From assembly GCA_000469685.2 (NCBI GenBank), contig LS997562.1:45388869-45452868 (forward strand): 64,000 bases of DNA, read 5' to 3'. The position numbers and the translations under genes were made by a program. The stretch's first letter is position 1. Each line of letters opens with the position of its first letter. Below are positions 33,185 to 44,017 of this stretch, piece by piece. The notes under the pieces are model-generated. The model ran no database searches. It worked only from the letters and a program-made list of their open reading frames with translations, and had not been told where the DNA came from. This DNA is from Haemonchus contortus (Eukaryota > Nematoda > Chromadorea > Rhabditida > Trichostrongylidae).

Positions 33185-34276
33185 TTATGCTACTTCTGTA
33201 TGATAAAGTTCTCCTTGAACTGGGTCTCTTATGCTGTCGACGTGTTCTTTACGTCGAATAGCTGTAGACAGATTATCCAGTAGATTCGTCATGCTCCACA
33301 GGCTACCAGAATCGAACTCCTTTTTCGCCATTTCGTCTTGGATTTTCTTTGAAAACGTTTCCAAGACCATGGTTCTCATGTTGGTGGTGTTGACGATTTC
33401 TCCTTGTTTTTCCAGGGTGGCTATGATGGCCTGGATGTCATTGAGATTGTTCCTTAAGGAGCGGCAGTCATCAGGGCACTGTTTCATTGATTTCAATTTC
33501 TTAATCATCTGCATTATTATTCGTCTTGGGTCCTGATACTGGCCTTTTAATTGGGCAATCGCTTTGTCGTACGACTCGCCAGTTCGAGGAATCATTTGGA
33601 GCGTTCTTGCTGCGTCTCCTTTGCAGCAGTTGATGAGGATTGACAACTTTTCGATGTTTGAATATGGCTGCTTGTGTACCAATTCTTCAAATAATTCCCA
33701 AAACGAGTTAAACGTCGAGGGGTTACCATAGAAGTTAGGTACTCGAAGTTCATTTCCGAGCAACCTGTGTTCCAGCATCCTAACATTGCCTGGTGTTGTT
33801 GACTGGTCAAGGATTTGTGGAGACTGGGATTGGTTTGAACTACCTTGTTGTGGTTCTCTTTTGAATTCTTGTTTGGCGCTTGTTTCTTGGCATAAAAGTT
33901 CTACTAGCCTTCTTTCTAGTTTGCGCTTGAAGTCTTCTGCTTGACTGAGTAGTTCTTCTCCTCTTTTACCCTGCCAGTACTCATCGAACTGCTGTTCGAT
34001 GTCTGCTTTGACTTCTTCTTCAAGAATGTCGTTGATGGACTGATTACATTCGGCGTAGTAGTCGCTGATGTCGTTCTTACGCTGCTCTAGCTGAGACATC
34101 AGGTTTTTGACGACTATTTCTTTTGAAATGAGGAACATTTCTAACTCTTGAGCTTGAGTGGGGAAGCGCCATGGCTCCTCAAACTCTTGAGCTTCGAAGA
34201 GTAAACCGTTTAACGCGTTGAGTTGTCTAGTGAGCTTTTGTTTGACATTTTTCAGGAGGAATGGTTGCAGCGACAT
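33185..34276 (-). CDS. gag: Gag-like protein with DUF1759-type domain (363 aa)
   Basis: This is the longest intact frame in the window, starting MSLQPFLLKN and ending at a TAG inside the element. Residues about 1-140 are charged and predicted helical or coiled coil. A Gln/Ser-rich linker (about 140-165) follows. Residues about 178-256 match the DUF1759 pattern of BEL/Pao Gag proteins: LRVPNFYGNPSTFNSFWELF, then a KLSILINCCKGDA helix, then LKGQYQDPRRI. No CCHC zinc knuckle, protease or reverse transcriptase motif follows, and the protein stops cleanly, so it is a stand-alone capsid-like Gag. The frame has no stops or shifts, which agrees with the near-identical LTRs. Family naming is from memory of the domain pattern. 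Confidence 0.8.
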   Translation of the reverse strand: MSLQPFLLKNVKQKLTRQLNALNGLLFEAQEFEEPWRFPTQAQELEMFLISKEIVVKNLMSQLEQRKNDISDYYAECNQSINDILEEEVKADIEQQFDEYWQGKRGEELLSQAEDFKRKLERRLVELLCQETSAKQEFKREPQQGSSNQSQSPQILDQSTTPGNVRMLEHRLLGNELRVPNFYGNPSTFNSFWELFEELVHKQPYSNIEKLSILINCCKGDAARTLQMIPRTGESYDKAIAQLKGQYQDPRRIIMQMIKKLKSMKQCPDDCRSLRNNLNDIQAIIATLEKQGEIVNTTNMRTMVLETFSKKIQDEMAKKEFDSGSLWSMTNLLDNLSTAIRRKEHVDSIRDPVQGELYHTEVA

Positions 34277-34892
34277 GCTGTTTTGGATACCTTCTTGTCA
34301 ACGCGTTGAATAATGAACCTCTTTGAGGGAGGCTCACTGTCGTTCACGACACGGTTGACAGTGCGAGGACAGAGCTTGTCGCAAGGCTTATATTCTGTCG
34401 TTGTTATCTATTAACATCGGAATGAAGATTCCTTGTCAATTGTTGTGAGAGTTTCTTGCGAGACAATGACGATGCACATGCTTCTGTGTAAATGTTATGA
34501 GAATTGTAGAGTTCTCGTTTTGTTTTGAAATCACTAGGTTGGGAATTCCCATGAAAAATATCTTGAAAAATGCATCTCGCATTCCATCTCTGAGGTGTTG
34601 TGAGAAACAGGGGAGATAAAGTTTGTTTTCTTGAGCATCGTGGTGTTTGCTTTTACAGTAGCAAGTTTTTTCTCATCGTGGGTGGAGGAAATTTTTACGA
34701 TTATTATTTTCGCTTTTTTGGGATCTTGAGAACATATGTCAACTGAAGTAAAATCGTTGATTCTAGCAGCTTTTGTTAAGGAACTTCGCCAACCGCTTAT
34801 GCTAATTTGAATAGCGTTCTGATGAGAATTTAAAAAACTTGTAAGTACTTACATCAGCTGGAGCTGTTTTTTTTTTCTGTGGATCCACTCTT

Positions 34893-35055
34893 AAGTTGGC
34901 ACGACTGTCGGTCGTCCACCGGGTTTTCTGTTGAGTAACCTTCTCATGCTTTACTTGCTAATAATTAATCGCGCGATGGTTTCCTGTTAGGACCAGACTA
35001 TCGGTCTGTCACCGGGTTTCTGATGAGTTTCCTTCTCTTCATCGTTATGCTATTG
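34893..35055 (-). repeat. Diverged internal direct repeat in the retrotransposon leader
   Basis: Two units of about 60 bp (from about 34896 and 34994) share CACCGGGTTTTCTG-type cores, GAGTAACCTTCTC versus GAGTTTCCTTCTC, and a TATCGGTCTG/TGTCGGTCGT motif. They lie between the primer binding site and gag, where packaging signals often sit; a function is speculation. Confidence 0.5.
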
Positions 35056-35401
35056 GCCATAAAGTGAACATTTAACTTTGTCTCATTGGAGTGGCGCTAA
35101 AGCCGTTGGTAATCTGGAAAGGGTGTAGAGCTGTTGTCGTAGCTTGAAGTCAAAGGACTCTTCGTTAGTATGCCTTGAGGCGGATGCGCTCCCTGGGCCC
35201 TAGAGGCGCAGTCTCCGTAAGGTGGTATATTGCTGGTTTGGAAGAAGTCCGTGCTTGTCGCTTTCTTTTTTTGATGGGTTGAGACCTTAAACATTGAGTT
35301 GAATTCGATTCTTTCATGCAGAAACTTTGATATCGGATATCGGCCGTGTGTAGTGCCCGAGCAGAATCCTGCTCGATGCACCACATTGCTATATGAAAAT
35401 T

Positions 35402-35415
35402 CGGCCGATGCACCA
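35402..35415 (-). other. Primer binding site complementary to tRNA-Gly 3' end
   Basis: Directly inside the 5' LTR the minus strand reads TGGTGCATCGGCCG. This is the complement of the CGGCCGATGCA-CCA end typical of eukaryotic tRNA-Gly(GCC), 14 matching bases starting with the expected TGG. The tRNA assignment is from general knowledge of that sequence. Confidence 0.8.
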
Positions 35416-37208
35416 TGTTTTGGGGCATCACTCCCAAATGTAGGGTTGGTGGTTCTTTTATGTACCTTTACACCTCTATGCTTACAACCTTTTATTCCCT
35501 CGGTTACTTGACAACGTAACATAAAGTCTAACAATAAACTACATTGTGTGAACGTGAAAAATACAACATTGCTAGAATCCCTTTACAACGAATCATCATT
35601 AAGGCTACCCAGCTGCTTGTATTTTGTTGAGCTTGACTCTTGACGATTGTTAGATTGACCTTGAGTACCCGTGCCTTTCGCTGACCTACGTCTTCGTGGG
35701 TCCACCTGCAGATGAGACTGGCAGCTAGGCCTCCCCCGGTTCAGCCTCCATCCGTGGTCGGCTATTGCCCGTGGGATCCTCAGTCCTGGCTGCGGGGCCG
35801 ATCCTTGAGCTGCAGGGAGGGCGGTCACTACGGCGTCCCGCACTAGAAGCTGCGAAGTCTTCCCCCGCCTGGAGCTCTCCTGAGCCTTTATACCCCCCTG
35901 GGCGGGGCGAACAATACAGGGTGCGCCATAAATATGGTAACAACTTTTCGGACGTCCGTAATTTCCTTGCTTGGAGAGATTCTCCAAACCTGCACCTCCC
36001 CTTATGTTTACTATATACCTTAGCCCACATATTCGCTTTGGTACTCTCAAGCCCTCAGATTTGAAGAAACGGTAGAGCCTCGTAGACATCCACCTACCGT
36101 CCCGTCTTTGCGCACGTTTGGTGAGTTCTTTTCCGGGTTCGTTCCCCCTTTCGACATTTCCCACATGACAGTATATTGAATTGCGTTGCGTAGACAGGCC
36201 AACAACAAACATCAGTACGGTCGTCTCGCTTCACATACGTCCTCTTTACCGAGTACGATTGCTTGGGAAGGAGTGCCTGCGGAACCTGCAGAAGCACAAG
36301 AAAAATGGCTGCTGATTTGTTTGTATGTTCTAATCCGATGGGAAGAGTCCACCCAGAGTAAATACAATTGTATCCAAATAAGATTCGAAAGCCTTATAAG
36401 CTTTTCGACGAGAAAAAGTTGAAGAGAAAAAACAAATGTCGCGCGCTATTTGCGCGCGGCACGCGCTCTGATACACTTTTTCTGACTAAAGGGTGTTGAG
36501 CAAGGAAGAAATGTTGAGATCCCGAAGTATACGTATATTTTACACTGCGAGTGCTGAAGCTGTTGAGAAGAGTCAGATCGCCTCTCAAGGCAATTTTTCC
36601 TCCTCCATGATAGTTTGGCCAAAATCTCTACCATCAGAGCGATATCGCGAATTCTGGTCGAGAAAAGTACAAAACTAAATCCGAACCTCTTGAGAAAGGG
36701 TTTTCTGAAAGAAAGCAGCTGAGGGTTGAAGATTCCTCTAGGATTCCGATTTGAAACCTGCGACACACTTCCTCACGATCGGGAAAACATCAAGACTGGT
36801 GCTGAGGACATGTTCGCCACTCCATCCCAGCTGGCAATGCTCCTACGAATTTCCCGGACCATAGTGTGATGGGTCGCTGGATACAGTCCATAGTGGAGAG
36901 GAAAGCCTGCGCTTCAAAACGCACTACTGCTGCAGCTCCTGCGAATTAATCGAAAGAAGCTCGAGCTGGAGTTCCTCAAGTAACTCTGCGTGCCATCGTC
37001 GACGAGTAGCCGAAGCGTCCTCGAGCTATAATTAGTACAGAAGACGGTTATACACGATGACCGTGTGTTCGTTTCGTAGATGCGATGCATAGTAAATAGT
37101 TCACATAAATTCACTATGTATCAATATGAACTGCTGTTTCTGTAGCCAAATTATTTTGTTACCATATTTATGGCGCACCCTGTACATCATGAACAGGGAT
37201 TCATGACA
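35416..37208 (-). repeat. 5' LTR of the retrotransposon, interrupted by a mariner
   Basis: The segments 35416-35916 and 37185-37208 together make 525 bp, the same length as the other LTR. The mariner with one copy of its TA duplication interrupts it 24 bp from the outer edge, near the start of U3 in the element's orientation. Differences from the 3' LTR seen by eye lie near 35612, 35652 and 35713. Confidence 0.9.
35917..37182 (+). mobile_element. mariner-type DNA transposon inserted in the LTR, transposase decayed
   Basis: Perfect terminal inverted repeats of about 27 bp (CAGGGTGCGCCATAAATATG at each end) flank 1266 bp, the usual mariner length. The insertion point is a TA dinucleotide (35915-35916 and 37183-37184), and the intact LTR gives the empty site. 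On the plus strand around 36828-37070 a C-terminal mariner transposase pattern survives (SVMGRWIQSIVERKACASK, then VTLRAIVDE and PRAIIS), broken by in-frame stops. No intact transposase frame exists, so the copy can move only if supplied in trans. It lies opposite in direction to the host element and is younger than it by position. Confidence 0.88.
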
Positions 37209-38557
37209 GATATGCCGCGATCTTCTACCTTCCGCCATTCTAAAAACACTGATCGAATGTACTCGTGATTCTGGGTGCAAGTTTCTGGCATCTAGACTTG
37301 AAAGAGAGAAGAGAGGCAGAACCATTTCAAGTTTATCAACTCAACCTAAGGTTCGGAAAACGATACAGTCGGACGAGCGTGCAGGGGAATTTCATTTGTT
37401 CTAGGCGGTTGGCTAAGTTGGAAGATATTTCATATGATGGGCCTAAGTAAGAAAGGAACATGTGACTGGAGAGCGAGGGGGAAAACGGCGTGGTTAAGTA
37501 AGTAGGTACAAGGTTGACGATTCGGATTCCTTAAGGTTAGAGATGATAAGGCATCATTTTCTAGTCTTCTGCATGTCTGAAAAAATGAAGGTTAAAAAAA
37601 CCTTCTTCTGTACATTCTTTCAAAATTGAAGAATTTCTACACTCGACTGGGTTCTTCTTCAGCTTACCGTCTTCTTTCTTGCGCTTCTTAGAATGTAAAC
37701 AGTGGCTTTGGAAACAATTTAGCAAGATAGCATCGGCACCAAGGAGTCAATCTCTCGCTCTTGCAGACGAGAGCCGAGATCCTTATCCACTGCACTTCCA
37801 ACGCATTACACCTACAACCTGGTTTCGTAACACACATCGGACCTCCTATCGTGCATAAAATGTGCGCATGAAAGTAAGCTCCAAAGTATTTGTGCCCTCG
37901 ATTATAGAAACGCCAGTCCAAATGGCTTTCCTTTGCCGTCCATTTGTGTACGAATTCACTTGCAATACAAAACTAGCTACCTATAACTACATGACAAGAC
38001 CGGATTGCGATCAAAACAAAACCTTCCTCATCTCACACCTCATCCACAGATGATACCGCTTCCTTTTCTGATGCCTTGCTGGCCAGTTTCTCAGCTCGCC
38101 TCACAGATCGTGCACGCATCCATTCTGCCAATAATTTCTTTCACATTTTGTGCTTGCGACGTATCTCACGTTGCTCAAGTTATAGGACAAGGGAAAGAGA
38201 AAAGTGCCGATGCTGTTAATTTGCTAGAGGACTCCTTCACTCGGAAACGCATGGATCGTTCCATCATACATGGGTAGATTTTTCGAATGAATGGGTAAAA
38301 GTGAGAAGCTTCTCGCTTTTTGAAACTCAGCTTTTTCGTGAAATTTCAGCTTCTTCTACGTCTTGCACCTTCTCACTATTCATGGCAAAAGTTTGAAAAA
38401 AAAAAGAAATTGAGAGAGCTTGGAGAAAAAACTCAAATTTATAACTTAAAGTTTTTAGCCTCCACTTCCTTCTTCACCATTTATATTACTGTTTTTGATA
38501 TATGGGTTCCCATGAGTGGCTTGAAAGGCTCTGAATTGAGGGCTGGAATGTCTCCAG

Positions 38558-40724
38558 GTAGCCAGCCAGGCTATATCACAAAGAAGAAGAGGCCTTGTTT
38601 TCGAGAACGGCCTCGAATCGTCTCTCGTATACTCACTTGGATGCAAGCTTTTGGCTGAGTCGATGGGCAATGTGGATACACGTATGTATGCATACACCTA
38701 CGAGATACAGAGGGCATATCGACCCAGCACAGCAGAAATATGGAATCTATTCCCTGAAAACACAGGCTTCTCTCGGCAAGTACAGGTGACTTTTGATCCG
38801 CGATTGACTCCCCTACCCGCCACTAGGAGACGCGCAACGTAGCCTGGTCACTTAGCCGGCTAGAAATCCTTCGATGATGGAGCCCTCAATGAAGCGACAG
38901 TGGACAAAAAAATTTAGAAGTGCCATTGAAGAATCCTATGAAAATTCAAATCGATGGAGTTTTCTTGCATCATCGATTTATGTTACTCTTCACTTTAACA
39001 CAAATATATCCCGCAGAAGTTAGAGAAATCTCATGAACTTGGCATATTTGAGAATTTCAAAATCTCACGACGTCTGGTATACCCTCGCCGTCTACAGGTA
39101 CGCATTACGCTCGAAGTGCCAGATTGGATATGATGATGTGCCTCCGGCATGTTATAGCCATAGCTCAATGTCACGTCATTAACTCTATTGCTTTGCAGAA
39201 GGTATCTTTGTTAAGTACACTATGCAGAAACGACGAAATCTCCCCTAAGCTGGAGTTTATCATTGCCTGCCAACATCTTTCTATGCGCTTATGCCGACGG
39301 CTGCGGTCATAAACTAATGACATTTCCTGCTGCTATCCATGTCGGCCGTCTACGTGCTATTGTTCCGCCACTCCTAAACACCGTACGACGCATCTGTCCC
39401 TATTTTCTAATTACGATCTTCATTACACCCTTTGCGTCTCTTAGCCTATAAATATTTTGCCTGTAGACGGTAATTACCGTAGTCGATGTGCTCCGATCGT
39501 AGATTATTGGTACCATCATCCTTGTGACATATGGTGTGAAAACAGCTGTGAAAATCCTTCGACCAAACTTCTCAGCCCCATATTGGCATTTCATGTATAT
39601 CTTCCGCTAACATCACACAACAAAAGCTCGGAACTCAGTCGTTTCTCTCTCAAAATCACCTCTTTCCATTACTTTCTCGTGTGGAACTGTGTAGATGTAT
39701 TTAACAAGAACGCTGCGTACTTCATGGGTCTTGTAGATTGAGCATTTTCTTATCCTCGCCCACTTTGAGACCATTCTCTATTGCCTTCATATTTAATTCC
39801 CTGTAGCGATGATCGAGGCAAATCCCCTTATTGTGTGATGACTGGTCGATGCTGGAAAGTCTTTAAAAATGGCTGGCATGGCGTGGCGGGTAGAGAGGAA
39901 AGATGGATCGCTTTCGGCTCGCTGAGATTTGTGGCGTATGCTAATGAGACGAGAAGGTGGAAGAAGAGGACCAAAGCTTATTGTCCGCGAAGTGTCATCT
40001 TTCGCTTCCGAAATGACGTCCATGAAATCGAGATAGTTCGAAGGCGAACATCTTAATCCCTGGGACATTGCAACACTGGAGAGCCTTCAAATGTAACCTT
40101 GGCGTAATTTCGATTTGCTGTCTATTTAGCGCTGTCTCGCCATGTCGTTTGCACCTGCCCCATAAGAGCCAGCGGGCTGTGGCGATAGCGGGCGACTAGC
40201 TGTCTCATCTGCATTCGTGAAAAAAACCGCGGCTTGACGGGCCACCACTCTCGGACCCATCAGATTGACAATTTCCTCACCCCGAGGTGAGAAGGAGCGA
40301 AAGACATGAATCCTCGAGGGATTCGCTGCGGGTGCGGTGCGAGGATACACCCGATCATAAAATGCTAATCGTCAATGACGAGCACCTTCACCTGCCAGCA
40401 ACGACTGAGTGATTTCGAATGAATGAAGAATAATCTTGTTTCTAGGAGAGTCAATAAAGTGCTGCATATCAATGCTGCTAATCGTTAGTCGTTCGAAAAG
40501 TAATTACGATTTTTGAGCGTTTTATATGAGAATTTTTCCTAATGAACGAACCTCGATCAATGACGTATACCCAGCTTCGTTCGGTTATCCTTTACCTTCC
40601 TTGTGGTAATCTCATTGCTCGTACTCCCGCAGAACGTCTGGTTTTGGCCAAAACACTGGACTACATGGGATTTGATAACTTCGTATTCGATGAAGGTTTT
40701 CCTATTGAAAGACGAGGCTTTTAA
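38558..40724 (+). CDS. Partial plus-strand gene of unknown family (three exons supported)
   Basis: Exons 38558-38785 (after TCTCCAG, donor CAG/GTGACT), 39017-39097 (after CCCGCAG, donor CAG/GTACGC) and 40575-40724 (after TACCCAG, stop TAA) are all phase 0 and give 152 codons. The segments read like real protein: LVFENGLESSLVYSLGCKLL and RPSTAEIWNLFPENTGFSRQ, then KLEKSHELGIFENFKISRRL, then TPAERLVLAKTLDYMGFDNF. I cannot assign a family. The 5' end is not found; open stretches at 37.9-38.2 kb may hold earlier exons but also read plausibly on the minus strand. The last intron (39098-40574) may conceal another exon; one candidate begins near 39201. Treat as a fragmentary model. Confidence 0.4.
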
Positions 40725-41284
40725 TTACTCCATTGGATTTTGATAAGAGGTCCAAATCAACATTCTTTGAAAGCAATTTAAACTTTATCGTATCCCTATA
40801 ATCCAATCAAATCGATTCGACAGCGCCGCCTTCGTTCGATGAGGGCCAGCTCAGTACTTCGTTTCAACGTAAATGTTCCGAGTTTTATCAGTAGCCGCTC
40901 ACTATTCGGTTCCTAAACGGGTGTCCTCATTGCGTTGAAGCGCAAATCGCAAGCACTATTTCGCGACATCAAGTGTATCTTCCTCAACTGATTTGGCACC
41001 TAAACTCCTTGCTATTTCAATAGGTTGAGTGCGAAGTCGTCATCGATTCTTTCATCTTTATTTCGAAAAATCTTATTTCCATTGAAAAAGCATCTCAGCA
41101 GTTTTTCTATTGCTGAAACCCAGAAAGGCAGCGGCCGCGATTCGAAAAGGGTAGAAATTTCGGTTTTGAGTTCCGAGTAATCATAAAAACTCTATCGCGA
41201 AGATGATGTTCCAGGGCAAGAAAGAAATGGTTATCGGACTGAGCAAGTGCTGGCGACTAAGGAGGATGATGAGACAACACTTCC

Positions 41285-42060
41285 CATCTAACGTGGGAAG
41301 GGTCTTAAGTCGAAATGCCGTTTGAAATTAGACCATACTGCTAGACATTTTTCGGAAGCTGATCTCAAATCTGCTTTCCGAATTTGCTGAGCGATGCTCT
41401 GAGTGGAGTCAGGAAGTGATTTTAGGGTGGCTCAACATAAGCGAACTTGAATTACATAGATGTGACAAGTCTACCAGTGGAGGATTGGAGCAGTGGCATG
41501 GGTGACGCTTCATAATCGGAGACTACGGTTCGGATTTTGTGGTTTGAAGCCTAGAAATCCATTTGATGTTAATTTTATCGCGTTCTACGACCTTTTGATA
41601 GTTGTAGCGACAACGTTCTTACCCAAACCATTTTGAAACGCCTATACAATTCTGTTTTCGCCTACATGCAAAAAAAATCGAAGCGATATTGCATGGTTTG
41701 GGTTGGAGGGTTGCCACCGTACCATGAACATCAAAGGAATTTCTATGCTGCAAGAGAAAAATTCTATACAATTCAAAAAATTTTCGGCCTCCACAAAACC
41801 CGAACCCCAGTCTCTTGATTATGAAGCTTCACCCACAAAACTGCTCCGATCCGCCACTGGTAGACCTGTTGCATCCATGTTCATAATTTAAGTTCGCTTA
41901 TGTCAGTTCTTCCTAAATCACCTCATACCTCCACTATAGAAATTGCTTGGCATATTTGAAAAGCAGATTTGGGATCAGCATACGAAAATACGTCTAGCAG
42001 CGTAGGTCCATTTCAAACGGCCGCATCGACTTGGGAACTTCCCCTGGGAAGTTCGGCAAT
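41285..42060. repeat. Inverted pair of a dispersed ~270-bp repeat
   Basis: 41285-41570 and the reverse complement of about 41790-42060 align: GAAGGGTCTTAAGTCGAAATG with GAAGTTCCCAAGTCGATGCG; CTCAAATCTGCTTTCCGAAT with CCCAAATCTGCTTTTCAAAT; ACATAAGCGAACTTGAATTA and GGTCTACCAGTGG in both. A third unit in plus orientation is near 7.08-7.34 kb. Short open frames inside are by-products. Confidence 0.6.
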
Positions 42061-42560
42061 TTTCCGACGAGACAGTCTCGCAACATGCGGTCGAGCGCTG
42101 TCGCGAAGAAGACAAACATTTTTTCGCTACGGACCGCTACGGGCGCTTCCTTCGAATAACGTCGGCCAAACTCTGTAGCTGAGAAGCGTAACTCTCGGAA
42201 GCAAAACCTTCCTTGATGTAAACCACTTCTCTGCTGTTTTGAAGGTGTTTCGTCACGAGGCACCCGTGGGTTGAGATACGGAAGTCTCTTCTGAGTGCAC
42301 CACAGATATCTGCGATAGCCGTCGATGGATTATGCCCTCAAAGTAATTCGTAATAAATGATAGCTCCTAAACAGCTTAGGTTGACAGTTGAAGGTTGAAG
42401 CCATATTTGCAAAATGCCTACAGGGAAATAGCATGTCCCCTTGGAGTACAGTTTCGGGATGGGTCTACCATAACTCATTACGAAATCCTTCCGAGTGGCC
42501 CCACGAAAGAATCTAGACAGGGAATCAGAGTCGATCGAAACTTTTTACTCAACCTAATAC
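42040..42560. repeat. Dispersed ~0.5-kb repeat, copy 1
   Basis: Shares with 63.12-63.69 kb: GGCAATTTTCCGACGAGACA, GCTTCCTTCGAATAACGTCG, AGGCACCCGTGGGTTGAGA, TGATGGATTATGCCCTC-type, CAGTTGAAGGTTGA, GAAAGAATCTAG and TTTTTACTCAACCT. On the minus strand both copies keep related words (RRYSKEA; RMLR, CLV and KLP), which could be remains of a transposase; the class is not certain. It abuts the inverted pair at 41.3-42.06 kb. Confidence 0.6.
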
Positions 42561-44017
42561 TGATTACATGAAGATCGGCTTCGGTCGATGCCATCAAAAT
42601 ATCCTTATCCATACCTACTGATCAGCCCATTTTGAGGTGATAAAACGCTGGAATGAAAAGTTGTTGAAAAGACCAGTGTTCACATGTGCTCTGTAAAAAG
42701 ACATTGTCACCTTAGTATATAGTTTACCTATATCAAGAGAAACACAAACAGCTTTTTATCCAAGATAGCAGCGAAAAAAGTGAAATGTGCCGAGAATGCT
42801 TCATCTGACACTCCCTTTTCAAACTAATCATGAAATCGCAAATGAAAATGAAATTTGTTCAGTTTCCTTCAAAAATTGCAAGCATATACCTGTAGTATAA
42901 GTCAATCCGAAGCATTTAAACCCCTTAAAGCTTCTCGAAAAGACTGTTTTCAAAAATTTTCAAAAATTGTAATCACTTTCGAATTGACTCAATAAAAGCC
43001 ACAGTGATCCGTATTTTCCGTTAGAAATTCACTATGCATCACGACAAAACCAACGAATGACTTCTTCTCCCAGGAATACAATCGGAATTAACATGACCGT
43101 TTGGTAACCGTTTGATCAACACAAAAAATAAATTATTTATTTCGCAGAAAAATTGACCTGGACATCAATAAATGATATGGGAGATTGATATCGAATATCA
43201 CAATACATGACTGAATGATTGAGAAGACGCAAAAAAACGGCCGAGGAGTGGCAGCCCACGTGAAAGCGGAACAACGCGTTGAGGCGAACCACGGAAGCAG
43301 CTAACGCTTCAAAAGTGAACGACTGGATATCGATGATGCGGCACGCAAAATGCTGACAAGTGGTAAATATAGAAACGACGAAAACAAAATATGGCGAAAT
43401 TGGGACAAACGATTTACCCAGATATGAATGGATAAGTGGGACGCGACGTTTAGAAATTGCACTACATACATACTAGAATTGACATTTGAGTAGGTCATCC
43501 TACATGTAATGCGCGATTGCCATGATGCGACGGAAAACCACTGTTACATGGTGGTAACGAACAAAGCGAATCGTATATATCCTCAACCGAGAATGTTTTT
43601 TAACTGTATTTTTCCAAGTCAGCTTCCAAACGCAGACGTTGCATCTTTTGCTTCAATATGTCGCACCAAAAATGGACATTGGACAGAGTGTAAAGGGCGG
43701 CCAAAAGCTATTCCCGTAGAGGGCACATTTTAGGGAAGAAGAAGTGGAATTCCTCTGAAAGGGTGTCAACATGTGGAGATAATAATAATCGACGCATATA
43801 CATTGCTGTTTAATATTGCTATTTGAGTGCCATTGAAAAAATGATACGTTTAAAACGCGCGCTACATATAGGATGATCCAATCCGGGAAACGAACTTTGG
43901 TTTGAACATGAAAAGCGACGAATCGAGCTAGAGCTTCACTAAAATTGAACCCTGCCCAATGGGTGGTTCGTAAGAGTGCAAGGTTGTAAGGATTCCGTAT
44001 GAGAAGCTCTTCGTAGG
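42561..44017. other. Region downstream of lin-11, no supported gene
   Basis: AT-rich DNA with short frames only. It should include the 3' UTR and polyadenylation site of lin-11, which I could not fix. Confidence 0.4.

Larger units (their letters stand above)
32102..37208 (-). mobile_element. Complete gag-only LTR retrotransposon (BEL/Pao-like, non-autonomous)
   Basis: Two 525-bp direct repeats that start TG and end CA bound the element: 32102-32626 and 35416-37208 (the second split by a mariner at 35917-37182). The flanks are GATAT on both sides (32097-32101 and 37209-37213), a 5-bp target duplication. By eye the LTRs differ at three positions, all transitions, so insertion is recent. The element reads on the minus strand: primer binding site at 35402-35415, gag at 33185-34276, purine tract next to 32626. 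Only about 560 bp lie between the gag stop and the 3' LTR, so protease, reverse transcriptase, RNase H and integrase are absent. It must depend on proteins from another element. BEL/Pao affiliation rests on the Gag domain and is inference. Confidence 0.9.

Noticed and set aside
35583..36297. Long minus-strand frames (209 and 67 codons) near the LTR
   Set aside because: They cross the LTR/mariner junction or lie in the mariner's antisense strand; not genes.
38045..38230. Candidate exons on plus (FSDALLASFSARLTDRAR) and minus (MRARSVRRAEKLASKASEKE)
   Set aside because: Both strands look coding and both have fair splice sites; neither could be linked in phase to a neighbour, so not annotated.
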